The notes beneath the pieces are model-generated. The model was not told where the DNA came from and made no database searches. It saw nothing but the letters and a program-made list of their open reading frames with translations. Positions 1 to 8,395 of a stretch of 56,493 bases of DNA are shown here, piece by piece; positions within the stretch are counted from its first letter, which is position 1, and each line of letters starts with the position of its first letter. The DNA comes from Patescibacteria group bacterium (GTDB taxonomy: Bacteria > Patescibacteriota > Minisyncoccia > Moranbacterales > GWC2-37-73). The stretch covers positions 1 through 56,493 of the forward strand of contig JAKLIO010000003.1 of assembly GCA_022709565.1 (NCBI GenBank), written 5' to 3'. Made by a program: the position numbers and the translations under genes.

Positions 1-1
1 C

Positions 2-391
2 ACATACGTATGCCAGTACCATATAGTATGGACTCCCAGATACAGAGGCAAAGTGCTAGCCAACACTTACATTAAACAAGAACTTCAGAGAATATTCAAG
101 TTCATTGCCAAATGGAAGGGTTTTGAAATTATCCAATGGCACATCGGAGACGAGCATATCCATCTTTACATATCCATACCACCCAAATATTCCATTGCTT
201 ACGCAATCATGGTGCTCAAATCCAAATCTGCCAACTGGCTCAAAAAGAAAACCAAGAAGTTTCCACCAGGCAATCTATGGGCGCGAGGCTACTTTGTTTC
301 TACCATTGGGATTAATGAGCATGCAATCATAAATTACATTAAAAATCAAGACCATAAGAAAGTAACCGTAGAAAACCTCAAGATGTTCTAG
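2..391 (+). CDS. tnpA: IS200/IS605-family Y1 transposase TnpA (5' end cut by window)
   Basis: The frame is open from base 2, so the true start lies outside the window; 129 codons are visible. The N-terminal YHIVWTPRYR stretch, the HUH metal-binding pair (DEHIHL), the LWARGYF motif and the late tyrosine in INYIKNQ are the landmarks of IS200 TnpA single-strand transposases, which cut and join ssDNA through that Tyr. The stop codon overlaps a small hairpin, and a second hairpin follows. No tnpB is present on this side, so it is either an IS200-only element or one whose partner lies upstream. Confidence 0.93.
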   Translation, partial: TYVCQYHIVWTPRYRGKVLANTYIKQELQRIFKFIAKWKGFEIIQWHIGDEHIHLYISIPPKYSIAYAIMVLKSKSANWLKKKTKKFPPGNLWARGYFVSTIGINEHAIINYIKNQDHKKVTVENLKMF

Positions 392-450
392 CAGGCGTTA
401 GCCTGCAAGATAAAAACCACTAGCGTTTAAGCTAGTGGTTGTTTATTTTT
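391..450 (+). repeat. IS right-end hairpins
   Basis: Two perfect hairpins follow the transposase: GCAGGC-GTTA-GCCTGC (391-406) and ACCACTAGC-GTTTAA-GCTAGTGGT (416-439), the second followed by a T-rich tract. Subterminal palindromes at this position are the ends recognised by IS200-type TnpA. The second could also act as a terminator. The exact cleavage site was not determined. Confidence 0.7.
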
Positions 451-482
451 TATAGAGTATTTTTTATTTATAATAAGCAACG

Positions 483-1631
483 CTAGTATTTCTCCAAAGT
501 AATAGTTTTGTAATTATTTCCGTCTTCCAGATAGCTCAAATTAACTTCAACTTGGTTTTTCCGTATATTGATTACACTGAAAGCTCCAGGATATTTTGGA
601 TTTTTGTAAATTCCAGGGATGGAAAAATATTGAACTCCATCAACTTTTTCAGAGTAAAGGTCCTCAACGTGTCCACCAAAGACGGCCAAAACAGCATATT
701 TAGCGAAGAGCTCCCTGAGTTCAGTGGCATTGTCGAGAAGTTTAAGATCTGATTTGAAGTCAACATTGGAAAGAGGCGGATGGTGAATAAAAATGATAGT
801 TTTTTTGTCTGTGTTTTTTAGTTCTTTTTCTAACCATTTAATTTCTTCTCTCGAAACATGGCCACGTGTGTAGCCGTTGCCTGGCGATACATTGTTATCT
901 TTTTCGGTAAAATTACTGTCTAAAATGATTATTTTATAATTTCTTAGTTCGAATGATTTTCTAAGATAATTTATGCCCAGAGCGCTTTCCCATTGCTGTT
1001 TCGTGACAGAACGCAAATCATGATTGCCTGGAACCCAATATTTTTGTATTTTAGAAAAATTAAAAATATTTTTGACCAATTGCAGCTGCTTTATGCTTGT
1101 ATTGGCCGGTATTTTTGTTCCTTCAACCACATCACCATTTATCAACATGAAGTCAGGGACAATTTCATTATTCATTTTTTTAACAAAATAGTAAATTCTG
1201 TTTGTAAACGGCTCAGCAAGCTTGTTAGCTGAAGCGCCGTTAAATACATGCAAATCAGTAATAAAACCAATAGTTAGTTCGTCAGAATTTCTTGCGATGG
1301 GAACATAGGCAGGTAGTTTGGATGACAAATCACCCGCAGCTTCATTCTTGATTGATTTTTCTTCATCTGTTTCAGCTGCCGTTGGTTCAGTATTTTCTGT
1401 CTTTGCTTCTTCTTTTATTTCTTCAATTTCTTCTTGCACTGTAAGTTTTTCTGCATCATTTTCAACAATTTCAGGCGCTTCTGCGGTCAAATTGTCTGCT
1501 GTTAGAGTATCGGTAGCGCTTTTTTGTGCAACAATAAAAGGATTTCTTGAATTGAAAAAAGCATACACGGCGATGGATGCGATCACTGCGAAAATCAAAA
1601 GAGCACCGATTATTTTCTTTTCTTTATCCAT
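483..1631 (-). CDS. Membrane-anchored calcineurin-like metallophosphoesterase
   Basis: 382 aa. Residues about 7-25 form an N-terminal membrane anchor, followed by a Glu/Thr-rich linker to about residue 105 and then a metallophosphoesterase domain. Metal-ligand motifs are visible in order: DLHVFNG, NGDVVEG, GNHD, HHPP and GGHVE. The family hydrolyses phosphoesters with a di-metal centre; the substrate cannot be read from sequence. The anchor places the catalytic domain outside the cell. It starts 3 bp after the rtcB-like gene, so the two are probably cotranscribed, but an extracellular phosphatase is unlikely to share a cytoplasmic RNA substrate. Confidence 0.85.
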   Translation of the reverse strand: MDKEKKIIGALLIFAVIASIAVYAFFNSRNPFIVAQKSATDTLTADNLTAEAPEIVENDAEKLTVQEEIEEIKEEAKTENTEPTAAETDEEKSIKNEAAGDLSSKLPAYVPIARNSDELTIGFITDLHVFNGASANKLAEPFTNRIYYFVKKMNNEIVPDFMLINGDVVEGTKIPANTSIKQLQLVKNIFNFSKIQKYWVPGNHDLRSVTKQQWESALGINYLRKSFELRNYKIIILDSNFTEKDNNVSPGNGYTRGHVSREEIKWLEKELKNTDKKTIIFIHHPPLSNVDFKSDLKLLDNATELRELFAKYAVLAVFGGHVEDLYSEKVDGVQYFSIPGIYKNPKYPGAFSVINIRKNQVEVNLSYLEDGNNYKTITLEKY

Positions 1632-1634
1632 GAA

Positions 1635-3131
1635 TCAATACATCAACACCGCGACCGGTTCCATTTTGGCCACAACATTGATTATATTATTTTCTTCCAA
1701 TCCACTGATGACTTCTTCCACGTCTTTGTAATACGAACTGTCTTGCAGAACCACGCCCTTCGATTTGGCATTGTATAATTTTACGTTATTTTGCTGCATT
1801 TTTTGAAAGAGTTCTTTTTTATTGGCGGCTGCATTTTCTTGGTGGTGTTTGCGACGGCCGGTTCCATGAGGAGCGGAAAAAAATGTTGATTCATTTTTGT
1901 CATTGCCGACAGCAATGTAGGCGGACGTGCCCATGGAAGAAGGAATGAAAACCGGTTCACCGGTTTCTTTGAAAAGCAGGTGATCTTGCATACGCTCAGG
2001 CCCATTGGCGCGCACGCTACCGTTCCGGTGCACCCATACGTCTTGGCCAAAATGATTTTCTTTTTCAATAGAGATGTGTGTTGTGTCATACAGAAGATCA
2101 AGTTCGATTTGTTTGCCAAAAACTTTTTCCAGAGCGGTGTCCAGGTTGTGGGTTATAACCATTCTGTTGGCAAAGCCGAAATTGGCAGCGGCGCGATGCG
2201 CGTTCCAAAACATTCGTCCTTCCATGGAATCATCCTCATAACCGAAAAACTCATCTTTATTTTTATAAGATTCTATTTTTTTAGCCAAGCGCTGATAAAC
2301 TTTTTTCATCTGGCTGCCGAAAAAAGTCGTGCCGATTTTCAAAACAATCTGCTGGCTCAGGTGTTCTTTCTTTTTTGGAGTGTACATATAGGAAGCATAT
2401 TGGCCCATCAAGCCGCTGCCGGTGTGCAGCAAAAAAACATATTGACCGGTTCTGAGTCCGAATTTTTCGGCGATTTCCGGATTTTTTATTTCTGATATTT
2501 TCATGAGATCCAAAAAATGATTGCCGGCGGCACCCAAAATGCCAAGACGATAACTGCCGATTCTGATAAAAAGTTCCGGCACGGAATCCAGAATGTCGCG
2601 GTGGCTTGCTTTTTCATCGCGGAAAAAATTTCCGTTGGCAAAAGTGTTTGTGATTTCGTTTTTTGTGCGGATATTGAAATGATTTAGAAGGGGAGCAACA
2701 CCCAAAGAACATATTTCCAAAGCTGTGCGATAGGGTACTTTTGTGCCGATATATTTTTTAGTAGGAATAACTTTAACCAATTCTTGAAAAAGTCGGTCGA
2801 TACTTTCCGCCGTAACTTCATTGTCAAACAAGTTGGTTTTGACAAGGCGCATGCCGCAATTAGGAGCTGTGTCATTAATTTGCGGCAAAAAAGTGTTTTT
2901 CGTGGCGACCACGCTGCCAGTTGGAACCTTGCGGCCTTTTTTGGAATGGACATCGCTCATTTCCGCGACATGGTGGAAAAGACGTTCATCTTTGGCTAAA
3001 TCTTCAATCTGCGACAATGTTGCGTCATTTGGCAACAGGTCATCTGAAACATGTAAAATAGCCGGCACGTTCATTTTGTCGGTTTGTAACTCCTGCTTGT
3101 TGTCTGATATTTTTTTCAGATTGTAGGACAT
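1635..3131 (-). CDS. RtcB-family RNA ligase-like protein, divergent
   Basis: 498 aa from ATG at 3131; an upstream TTG at 3173 would translate low-complexity repeat DNA and is rejected. RtcB joins 2',3'-cyclic phosphate/3'-phosphate ends to 5'-OH RNA through a guanylated histidine. Visible family motifs are the Cys in PNCGMRL, GNHFLD, LLHTGSG, THISIEKENH, VHRNGSVRA, the glycine-rich IPSSMG and APHGTGR (the guanylation His region). The metal-binding Asp usually three residues before the Cys is Ala here, and the Asn after the third His is Ile. It is therefore a divergent paralogue whose ligase activity is uncertain. Confidence 0.8.
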   Translation of the reverse strand: MSYNLKKISDNKQELQTDKMNVPAILHVSDDLLPNDATLSQIEDLAKDERLFHHVAEMSDVHSKKGRKVPTGSVVATKNTFLPQINDTAPNCGMRLVKTNLFDNEVTAESIDRLFQELVKVIPTKKYIGTKVPYRTALEICSLGVAPLLNHFNIRTKNEITNTFANGNFFRDEKASHRDILDSVPELFIRIGSYRLGILGAAGNHFLDLMKISEIKNPEIAEKFGLRTGQYVFLLHTGSGLMGQYASYMYTPKKKEHLSQQIVLKIGTTFFGSQMKKVYQRLAKKIESYKNKDEFFGYEDDSMEGRMFWNAHRAAANFGFANRMVITHNLDTALEKVFGKQIELDLLYDTTHISIEKENHFGQDVWVHRNGSVRANGPERMQDHLLFKETGEPVFIPSSMGTSAYIAVGNDKNESTFFSAPHGTGRRKHHQENAAANKKELFQKMQQNNVKLYNAKSKGVVLQDSSYYKDVEEVISGLEENNIINVVAKMEPVAVLMY

Positions 3132-3260
3132 AACATTAAAATTTATAATTTTCAGTTTACAATTTACAATCAATTTCCAATTACAAAATTTTCAAACCAT
3201 AAATTGATCATTGATTCATTGTAAATTCAATGAAAATTGAGAATTGATTATTGAAAACTG
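3132..3260. repeat. Intergenic AATTTTCAATTTACAATT microrepeat tract
   Basis: Degenerate copies of a short unit (AATTTACAATT, AATTTTCAAT, AATTGATCATTGATT) fill the gap between two minus-strand genes and run up to the rtcB-like start codon. The same class is found at 44964-45072. Confidence 0.75.
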
Positions 3261-4376
3261 CTATAGTTTTTCGTAAACCTTTTTATATTGCTTGGCGACA
3301 TTTTTGATATCAAAATTTTCTTCTACGAATTTTCGCGCGTTTTTTCCGAGCAAAATTCTTTTTTCCGGATTGCGATATAAATCCAAAATGGCATCCTTTA
3401 ATTTTTGCGCATCAACTTCTTCAATTCTAACAGAATTTTCTTCTTTTGCGAACTCTTCAAGGATTGGCAAATTGTAAATTATAACCGGCTTTTCACAGGC
3501 CATAGCCTCAATGACAGCCAGCGGTACATCAAATTTTCCTTGCATGTTTTTGACCGGAAAAATGCTGATATCACAAAGGTTATATATATCAGGCATTTCA
3601 TATTTTCCGTCGTCATGAAAGACAACTCTTTCGAGCAGATTGTTTTTCCGGAAAATTTCCATCACTTCTTTTTTCTTGGCGGCGTCTTTTTTATTTTTTA
3701 TCCTGACGGGCAGAGAAAGTTTGGCTTCGGGAATGATTTTGGAAATTTCAATGAAACTTTGCACGACCGTGTCCATAGCATCATTGCGAACGTATTCGCC
3801 GGTGAAATTGATAATAAAATCTTCTGGAGAAAACGTGTATTTCTTGAGATAATCCGGATTTTTTTCTTGGCTGCGATAAATTTCCAAATCGATGCCGGGA
3901 TAGATCCTTTCAACATTACTAAAGCCCATTTGAGTCAGTTTATTTTTGGAATAATCGGAATAGGTAATTAGCCTGTCTCCAAAAAGCATGTCTCTAATTT
4001 CTTTTTCAGAGTAAAGATCTTCACGCAGCGTGGCGATGGTTTGAATCGTGCGAAAATCAGCTTTTTTATTGCAAATGAAATTTTTTATCAAAAACGAATT
4101 TTGTTTAGTCGGGGTGAAAAGAAAATGCAAAATATCAAATTCCTTTTTTAGTGTTCGGAGTTTTATTATTAGTTTGATTTTTTGCCAAAAAGAAAAAGTA
4201 TTTTCAGTGTATATAGGTTTTTGAATTACATTTTGAGGCAAGTTTGGAAGAATGCCCTTGGTTAAAAGACCAATTTTAAAATCGGAAATATTTTTGGCCA
4301 AAAAAAAGGCGAAATTTTTGGAACCTTCATCCCATGGGGGAGTGATCGGGCGGGTAACAAGCAGTATACTTCTCAT
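3261..4376 (-). CDS. Glycosyltransferase family 4
   Basis: 371 aa with a GT-B fold signature. The N-terminal acceptor domain begins ILLVTRPITPPWDEGSKN. The C-terminal donor-binding half has ITYSDYSKNKL, an IYPGID turn and the E-rich nucleotide-sugar motif near VPLAVIEAMACEKPVI. GT4 enzymes transfer sugars from nucleotide donors onto cell-surface glycans. It is the last glycan gene of the minus arm. The donor and acceptor sugars cannot be inferred. Confidence 0.88.
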   Translation of the reverse strand: MRSILLVTRPITPPWDEGSKNFAFFLAKNISDFKIGLLTKGILPNLPQNVIQKPIYTENTFSFWQKIKLIIKLRTLKKEFDILHFLFTPTKQNSFLIKNFICNKKADFRTIQTIATLREDLYSEKEIRDMLFGDRLITYSDYSKNKLTQMGFSNVERIYPGIDLEIYRSQEKNPDYLKKYTFSPEDFIINFTGEYVRNDAMDTVVQSFIEISKIIPEAKLSLPVRIKNKKDAAKKKEVMEIFRKNNLLERVVFHDDGKYEMPDIYNLCDISIFPVKNMQGKFDVPLAVIEAMACEKPVIIYNLPILEEFAKEENSVRIEEVDAQKLKDAILDLYRNPEKRILLGKNARKFVEENFDIKNVAKQYKKVYEKL

Positions 4377-4383
4377 AATTTCT

Positions 4384-4827
4384 AATTTCTAATTAAGAAT
4401 TTCTAATCAAATTTCAATTAAAAAATGTCTAATTATTTTTATTAGTTGAATTTATAATTGCATTAAATATTAAATTTAATTCTTTAGCTTCTTTCCAATT
4501 TGTTCGGGCTTCTTCTTTGTAGTCTTCACATGCAATTGCTATCATACGTAACCAATGTTTTGTTTCTCTAGATTCTTTTTTGCAGATCCCTATTTTGTGC
4601 TTAAAATCTTTTCTTGATTCTGCATCGTCTGCTTCACAATAATTAGCTCCAATGCTTGTTCCAGATTTGATTAATTGATTAATTATTGGAAGGGTTACTG
4701 AATTTTTTGGTAATTTATTGCAAAATTTAATAATACTTTCTCCAAATTTCGCAGTCCTTTCTTCTAAATCAAATTTTTGTTTTTCATTAGTCATTGATTA
4801 GAAATTAGTAATTCTTAATTAGAAATT
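4384..4827. repeat. Inverted repeat bracketing the four-helix-bundle gene
   Basis: AATTTCTAATTAAGAATT at 4384-4401 has its exact reverse complement at 4810-4827 (18 bp), and a further 9 bp (TCTAATCAA) matches after a gap on the right side. The arms enclose the whole 121-aa gene. AT-rich composition lowers the significance, but the perfect arms and enclosure are notable. Confidence 0.6.
4429..4794 (-). CDS. Four-helix-bundle protein of the 23S rRNA intervening-sequence family
   Basis: 121 aa. The helical pattern, the central LIKSGTSIGANYCEADDAESRKDF segment (split here for reading: SGTSIGANYCEA plus DAESRKDF) and the KESRETKHWLRM helix match the IVS/S23 four-helix-bundle family, first seen inside spirochaete 23S rRNA intervening sequences and related to the Avd fold. 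Molecular function is unknown. It interrupts the glycan gene run and is bracketed by an inverted repeat, as IVS cassettes are in rRNA. No reverse transcriptase is nearby, so a diversity-generating role is not supported. Confidence 0.85.
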   Translation of the reverse strand: MTNEKQKFDLEERTAKFGESIIKFCNKLPKNSVTLPIINQLIKSGTSIGANYCEADDAESRKDFKHKIGICKKESRETKHWLRMIAIACEDYKEEARTNWKEAKELNLIFNAIINSTNKNN

Positions 4828-5187
4828 TTTATATATTTCTTTCTTATTATCGCCAGCAGTAACTATTATGGTGATTTTTCTATTGGAGAGATCCAGAGTT
4901 TCTTTCGGGATAGGAACGTTTTTTGTTTCGCCTAGCGGAACAGGCAAGTCGCTTTCTATGACTACTTTTTTATCAACCAATATTTTATAGCGGAAATCGG
5001 AATTTTTACTGTGATTTTCAATCATAAAGTCCAATGAATCGCTTTTGGGATCAGCAAAATACAGTGTCCAGACATTGCTGTTGTCGAGGTTAGTATTTTT
5101 GGATTCAACGGCGGACAGAAACATGAAGCTTAGCAGCATCATTCCGAATAGGGCTAAAATAATAAATTTTTCACCTAAGTATTTCAT
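4819..5187 (-). CDS. Small membrane-anchored protein of unknown function
   Basis: 122 aa: one transmembrane helix at about residues 9-27, then a soluble part of predicted beta strands (NVWTLYFADP, DFMIENHSKN, YKILVDKKVVIES, RKITIIVTAGDNK). The layout resembles the small extracellular Ig-like domains that end some archaeal/bacterial membrane glycan proteins, but I do not recognise a named family with confidence. It lies 8 bp after the polytopic 637-aa gene and probably works with it at the outer face. Confidence 0.7.
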   Translation of the reverse strand: MKYLGEKFIILALFGMMLLSFMFLSAVESKNTNLDNSNVWTLYFADPKSDSLDFMIENHSKNSDFRYKILVDKKVVIESDLPVPLGETKNVPIPKETLDLSNRKITIIVTAGDNKKEIYKNF

Positions 5188-5195
5188 TTTTTTGG

Positions 5196-7109
5196 TTATG
5201 ATTTTTTATAAAATATTCCGACTTCATCAGATGCGTAAATTTGCCAGAAATTTTTGAGTCTTTGGAATTGTGAGCTGTCAATTTTTGGATTGAGCATGAT
5301 AAAATTTGTCTTTGTTCCTGCAAAACATTTTTGAGCTTCTGGGCTGCTGGGAAGTGAAATCATCTGATTGGTGCATTGCTCGCGTGGTTTGGTTTCATCC
5401 TCATAGCGCTTAAAATAGCCTCGGGAAAGCGGATAACTATAACCGCGCATAAAGAACAGCTTTATCCAGGAATCCCCAGAAAGATAGTTGTGATCTTTGA
5501 GGACAATATCGCTCTCTGACAAATGATTAGATAAATATTTTGAGGCCGCATAGGTTTGAATAGATTTTTTTATACTGCTATTGGATGTGAGCGTCTGGGA
5601 ATTGTCGCGTAATCCGTCCACTGCAATGAAAATCATAAATGTAAAAAATAAAAGCAAAGCAAAAAGCGGTTTCAGGTAATTTTTATTTTCTCCGGCTTTT
5701 AATAGGGCAAAGAGACGGACAAACGCGTAGGCTGCCACAATAGCAACGGGGAAAACCACATAGCTAGCAATTCTGGTGGAAGGAATATCAATGAAAAGCA
5801 AATCCGGTTTTAGTGACATTAAAACCAAAATGCCCAGCCAACCTAATAAAAACGCCTGATTGTATTTTCCGATTTTGCGCACAAAGAAAAGCAAAGTAAA
5901 TCCTAAAAAGGCGAAGGCAAAACGGGCTTCTCCTGCAGTAGTTTTGAGCTGTGTCAATGTTATGCCGGCGCGGGAATCTTTGCTGGGCGTGCCAACGGCC
6001 GTATCAATAGCTGATGAATTAAGGTAAGTCGGAACGCAGATAATAAATATGAAAGCCGCGCTTAAAATTATGATTGAAATTATTGAAGGAGAAAGAAACA
6101 TTTTCAGCCACTCTTTCGCTTCGAATTTTATGGTGCGAAAATTTAAAATAATAAAAAACAGCAGAGCAAATATAGTTGCGAAAATAAAGACAAAAGTGCT
6201 GAGATGATGCGTGTAGACAAGACCCAAGGTTGCGAAAATAGCCAGAGAAAGCAAATAAGCTTTCTTTTCCGAGAAGGCTTTTATGTAAAAAAGCATGGCC
6301 AATGGAATAAAAAGGTTGCCGATAGCGTTGCCAATAACGCCGCCGCTCACGAATTTTGCCTGTGGAGAAGCCAAGGCATAAAGCGGTCCAATAAGGAAAA
6401 GAGACATAATTGCAATCATATCCCGATGCTTTGTGTTTTTAAAAATTTCACGGGACAAAATGAAAATTGCTAAAATAGACATTATTTGCACCAGAAAAAG
6501 AACCAGAGACGGGAATGAGGAAATGAAATCTTTTCCGGAAATTAGAGCAATAGTAGCAAAGATCAGATGTTCTCCAATTATGAAATCGGCGATTGGCTTC
6601 GGACTTTCAATCGTATAATCACTGCCGATGTCAGCTTTTTCGTAGACAGGCAAATTTCCCGTAGCAACAATCTGCTTAGACCAGTACATATGATGTCCAA
6701 GGTCTGTTGAGGTCGGGGAAATCGTATCTTGAAAGTAGATGGTTTTAATGAAGATTGTCAGAAAAAGCAGGATCAATACCAAAACGACGGATTTTTTTGA
6801 AAGTTCATCGCGGACAATTTCTTCATTTTTTTCTTTTTTAAAATAATAAAAAACAGCACAGCAAATTCCGCAAAAAATGATTATGCCGGAAAGAATGGAC
6901 AAGCGGTTAATGCCAATGCCGGATTTTCCCAAAATAATCATCAAAAAATCAACGATGATGATGCTGAGGCCAAATGAAATAGTGAAAATTTCCAAAATGG
7001 AAAAATTGTTTTTCCGGCGCGTAGATAATAGTAAAAAATAACCGGGAACGAATAGTACCAGGGCGATGGCGACATAGAACATTAATTGTGATGTTATGAA
7101 TTGAAACAT
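5196..7109 (-). CDS. Large polytopic membrane protein, GT-C-like
   Basis: 637 aa with about 12 hydrophobic helices. A long loop after the first helices carries SPTSTDLGHHMYWSKQI, resembling the acidic first-loop motif of GT-C enzymes that use polyprenyl-phosphate sugars. A hydrophilic C-terminal domain of about 130 residues follows the last helix (NSQTLTSNSSIKKS onward). Placement among glycosyltransferases supports a role in surface-glycan transfer or polymerisation. Specific activity is inferred only; a flippase or polymerase is possible. Confidence 0.65.
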   Translation of the reverse strand: MFQFITSQLMFYVAIALVLFVPGYFLLLSTRRKNNFSILEIFTISFGLSIIIVDFLMIILGKSGIGINRLSILSGIIIFCGICCAVFYYFKKEKNEEIVRDELSKKSVVLVLILLFLTIFIKTIYFQDTISPTSTDLGHHMYWSKQIVATGNLPVYEKADIGSDYTIESPKPIADFIIGEHLIFATIALISGKDFISSFPSLVLFLVQIMSILAIFILSREIFKNTKHRDMIAIMSLFLIGPLYALASPQAKFVSGGVIGNAIGNLFIPLAMLFYIKAFSEKKAYLLSLAIFATLGLVYTHHLSTFVFIFATIFALLFFIILNFRTIKFEAKEWLKMFLSPSIISIIILSAAFIFIICVPTYLNSSAIDTAVGTPSKDSRAGITLTQLKTTAGEARFAFAFLGFTLLFFVRKIGKYNQAFLLGWLGILVLMSLKPDLLFIDIPSTRIASYVVFPVAIVAAYAFVRLFALLKAGENKNYLKPLFALLLFFTFMIFIAVDGLRDNSQTLTSNSSIKKSIQTYAASKYLSNHLSESDIVLKDHNYLSGDSWIKLFFMRGYSYPLSRGYFKRYEDETKPREQCTNQMISLPSSPEAQKCFAGTKTNFIMLNPKIDSSQFQRLKNFWQIYASDEVGIFYKKS

Positions 7110-7232
7110 GAGTTATAAATAAATTTTAAATCCAAATTTCAAATGGCTAATGACAAATCAAATCTAAAATCCAAATGACAAAAATTTTATTTTGAATTTG
7201 AACTTTGACATTGATTTGACATTGGAAATTTG
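7110..7232. repeat. Intergenic CAAATGACAAATTTC microrepeat tract
   Basis: Repeated variants of AAATCCAAATGACAAA and TTTGACATTGG fill this gap. The tract continues into the last codons of the upstream GT4 gene, whose stop and final QNDK appear to be repeat-derived. The same class recurs at 9588-9723. Confidence 0.75.
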
Positions 7233-8315
7233 TTATTTGTCATTCTGAATTGTTTTTTCTATCTCGTCTAAATATAATCTTGATATATGTTTCCAACTGT
7301 AATTGTCAACGACAAATTGGCGTGTTTTTTCTCCGAAAACTTCCCTTGGGTTACCTTGGGCAAAAAGGTCGTTTATTTTTGAAATATATGCGTTTGCATT
7401 GCCGGATTCTACCAAAAAACCATTTTGTCCTTCTTTTATGGCATCTCTAAGCCCTTCCAGACTAGAAGCCAGAACTGGTAAACGACAAGCGCCGGCTTCA
7501 ATGACAGAAATTCCAAACCCTTCCATATCTCCTGAGATTTTGATATTGGGCTGGACAAACAGATCGGCAGTATTAAACAGAGCATTTCTGACTGAATCGG
7601 TAACATAGCCAAGCACGTGCACGCGACTATATAAATTATTTTTTTTGATCATGCTAAAAATGTTTTGTTTGTCCGAGCCATCCCCAGCGATTATATATAT
7701 GAAGTTGTTGTCCAATTTTGGCATGACATTATCAATAAACCAAGCCACGCCTTTTCTCTTTGCCAACCGTCCGGAAGTGAGCATAATTTTTTTGTCAGTT
7801 ACTGATTGTTTAATAATTTTTTCCAAGTTTTCCCGAGAGCAATCAACTAAGTGTTTTTCAGTATCAACGCCGTTCGGAATGAAAACTATTTTATTTTCCG
7901 AAATTCCTTTTTCTTTGGCAATAGCTACTGTTTCGTTGCCGACGGCAATGAATTTATCTATTTTCTTTATGAAAATACCAATCCAGAGTTTCTGATAGAT
8001 AAAATTTTTGTAAGTCAGATCGAGTCCGTGAGCCACAGCGACAATGGGTTTGCGGCTAAATATTTTAACAAGCCAGCCGACATTGGCCAAAAGACAACTG
8101 CCCAGAACGATCACATCATATTTTGGCGCCATTAAAACGGCCCTAGCAGCGGCATATACCAAAAAAAACGGGATTAGCCATCTTTTTTTATTGGCAATCA
8201 ATTTCATTTCCGTTTGCTTGGACAGCCAGGTTGAAAGCTCGTAGTTGTGCGCTTCAACCCCGCCCACAATCGGCGGAAATGTGTGGGAAATAAACAAAAT
8301 TTTCGATTTTTCCAT
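7233..8315 (-). CDS. Glycosyltransferase family 4
   Basis: About 360 aa from ATG at 8315 (MEKSKILFISHTFPPIVGG); the upstream TTG adds six unlikely residues. A glycine-rich GGVEAHNYEL acceptor loop, VAHGLDL, FIPNGVD and the donor motif around EGFGISVIEAGACRLPVLAS give a GT4 call. It probably acts on a membrane-linked glycan intermediate in the cytoplasm together with the neighbouring GT2. The last residues overlap an intergenic microrepeat. Confidence 0.88.
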   Translation of the reverse strand: MEKSKILFISHTFPPIVGGVEAHNYELSTWLSKQTEMKLIANKKRWLIPFFLVYAAARAVLMAPKYDVIVLGSCLLANVGWLVKIFSRKPIVAVAHGLDLTYKNFIYQKLWIGIFIKKIDKFIAVGNETVAIAKEKGISENKIVFIPNGVDTEKHLVDCSRENLEKIIKQSVTDKKIMLTSGRLAKRKGVAWFIDNVMPKLDNNFIYIIAGDGSDKQNIFSMIKKNNLYSRVHVLGYVTDSVRNALFNTADLFVQPNIKISGDMEGFGISVIEAGACRLPVLASSLEGLRDAIKEGQNGFLVESGNANAYISKINDLFAQGNPREVFGEKTRQFVVDNYSWKHISRLYLDEIEKTIQNDK

Positions 8316-8349
8316 ATAAGAAGTATAGCGCAAAAGGGTATTTTTTTCA

Positions 8350-8378
8350 AGAAAAAAGCCGCCAGAAAAATTGGCGGC
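8350..8378 (-). terminator. Rho-independent terminator after the GT2 gene
   Basis: GCCGCCA (8358-8364) pairs with TGGCGGC (8372-8378). On the minus strand the stem is followed by TTTTTTCTT. It lies 18 bp beyond the stop of the 8396-9349 gene. Confidence 0.85.
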
Positions 8379-8395
8379 CCTATAAGCATATAAAT

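Noticed and set aside
1318-1731. Ser/Ala-rich plus-strand frame
   Set aside because: It is the antisense of the Glu-rich linker of the phosphoesterase.
4429-4794. Diversity-generating retroelement Avd gene
   Set aside because: The fold is related, but there is no reverse transcriptase and no template/variable repeat pair nearby.
4384-4827. Composite transposon around the four-helix-bundle gene
   Set aside because: No transposase and no target duplication; only the inverted arms are supported.
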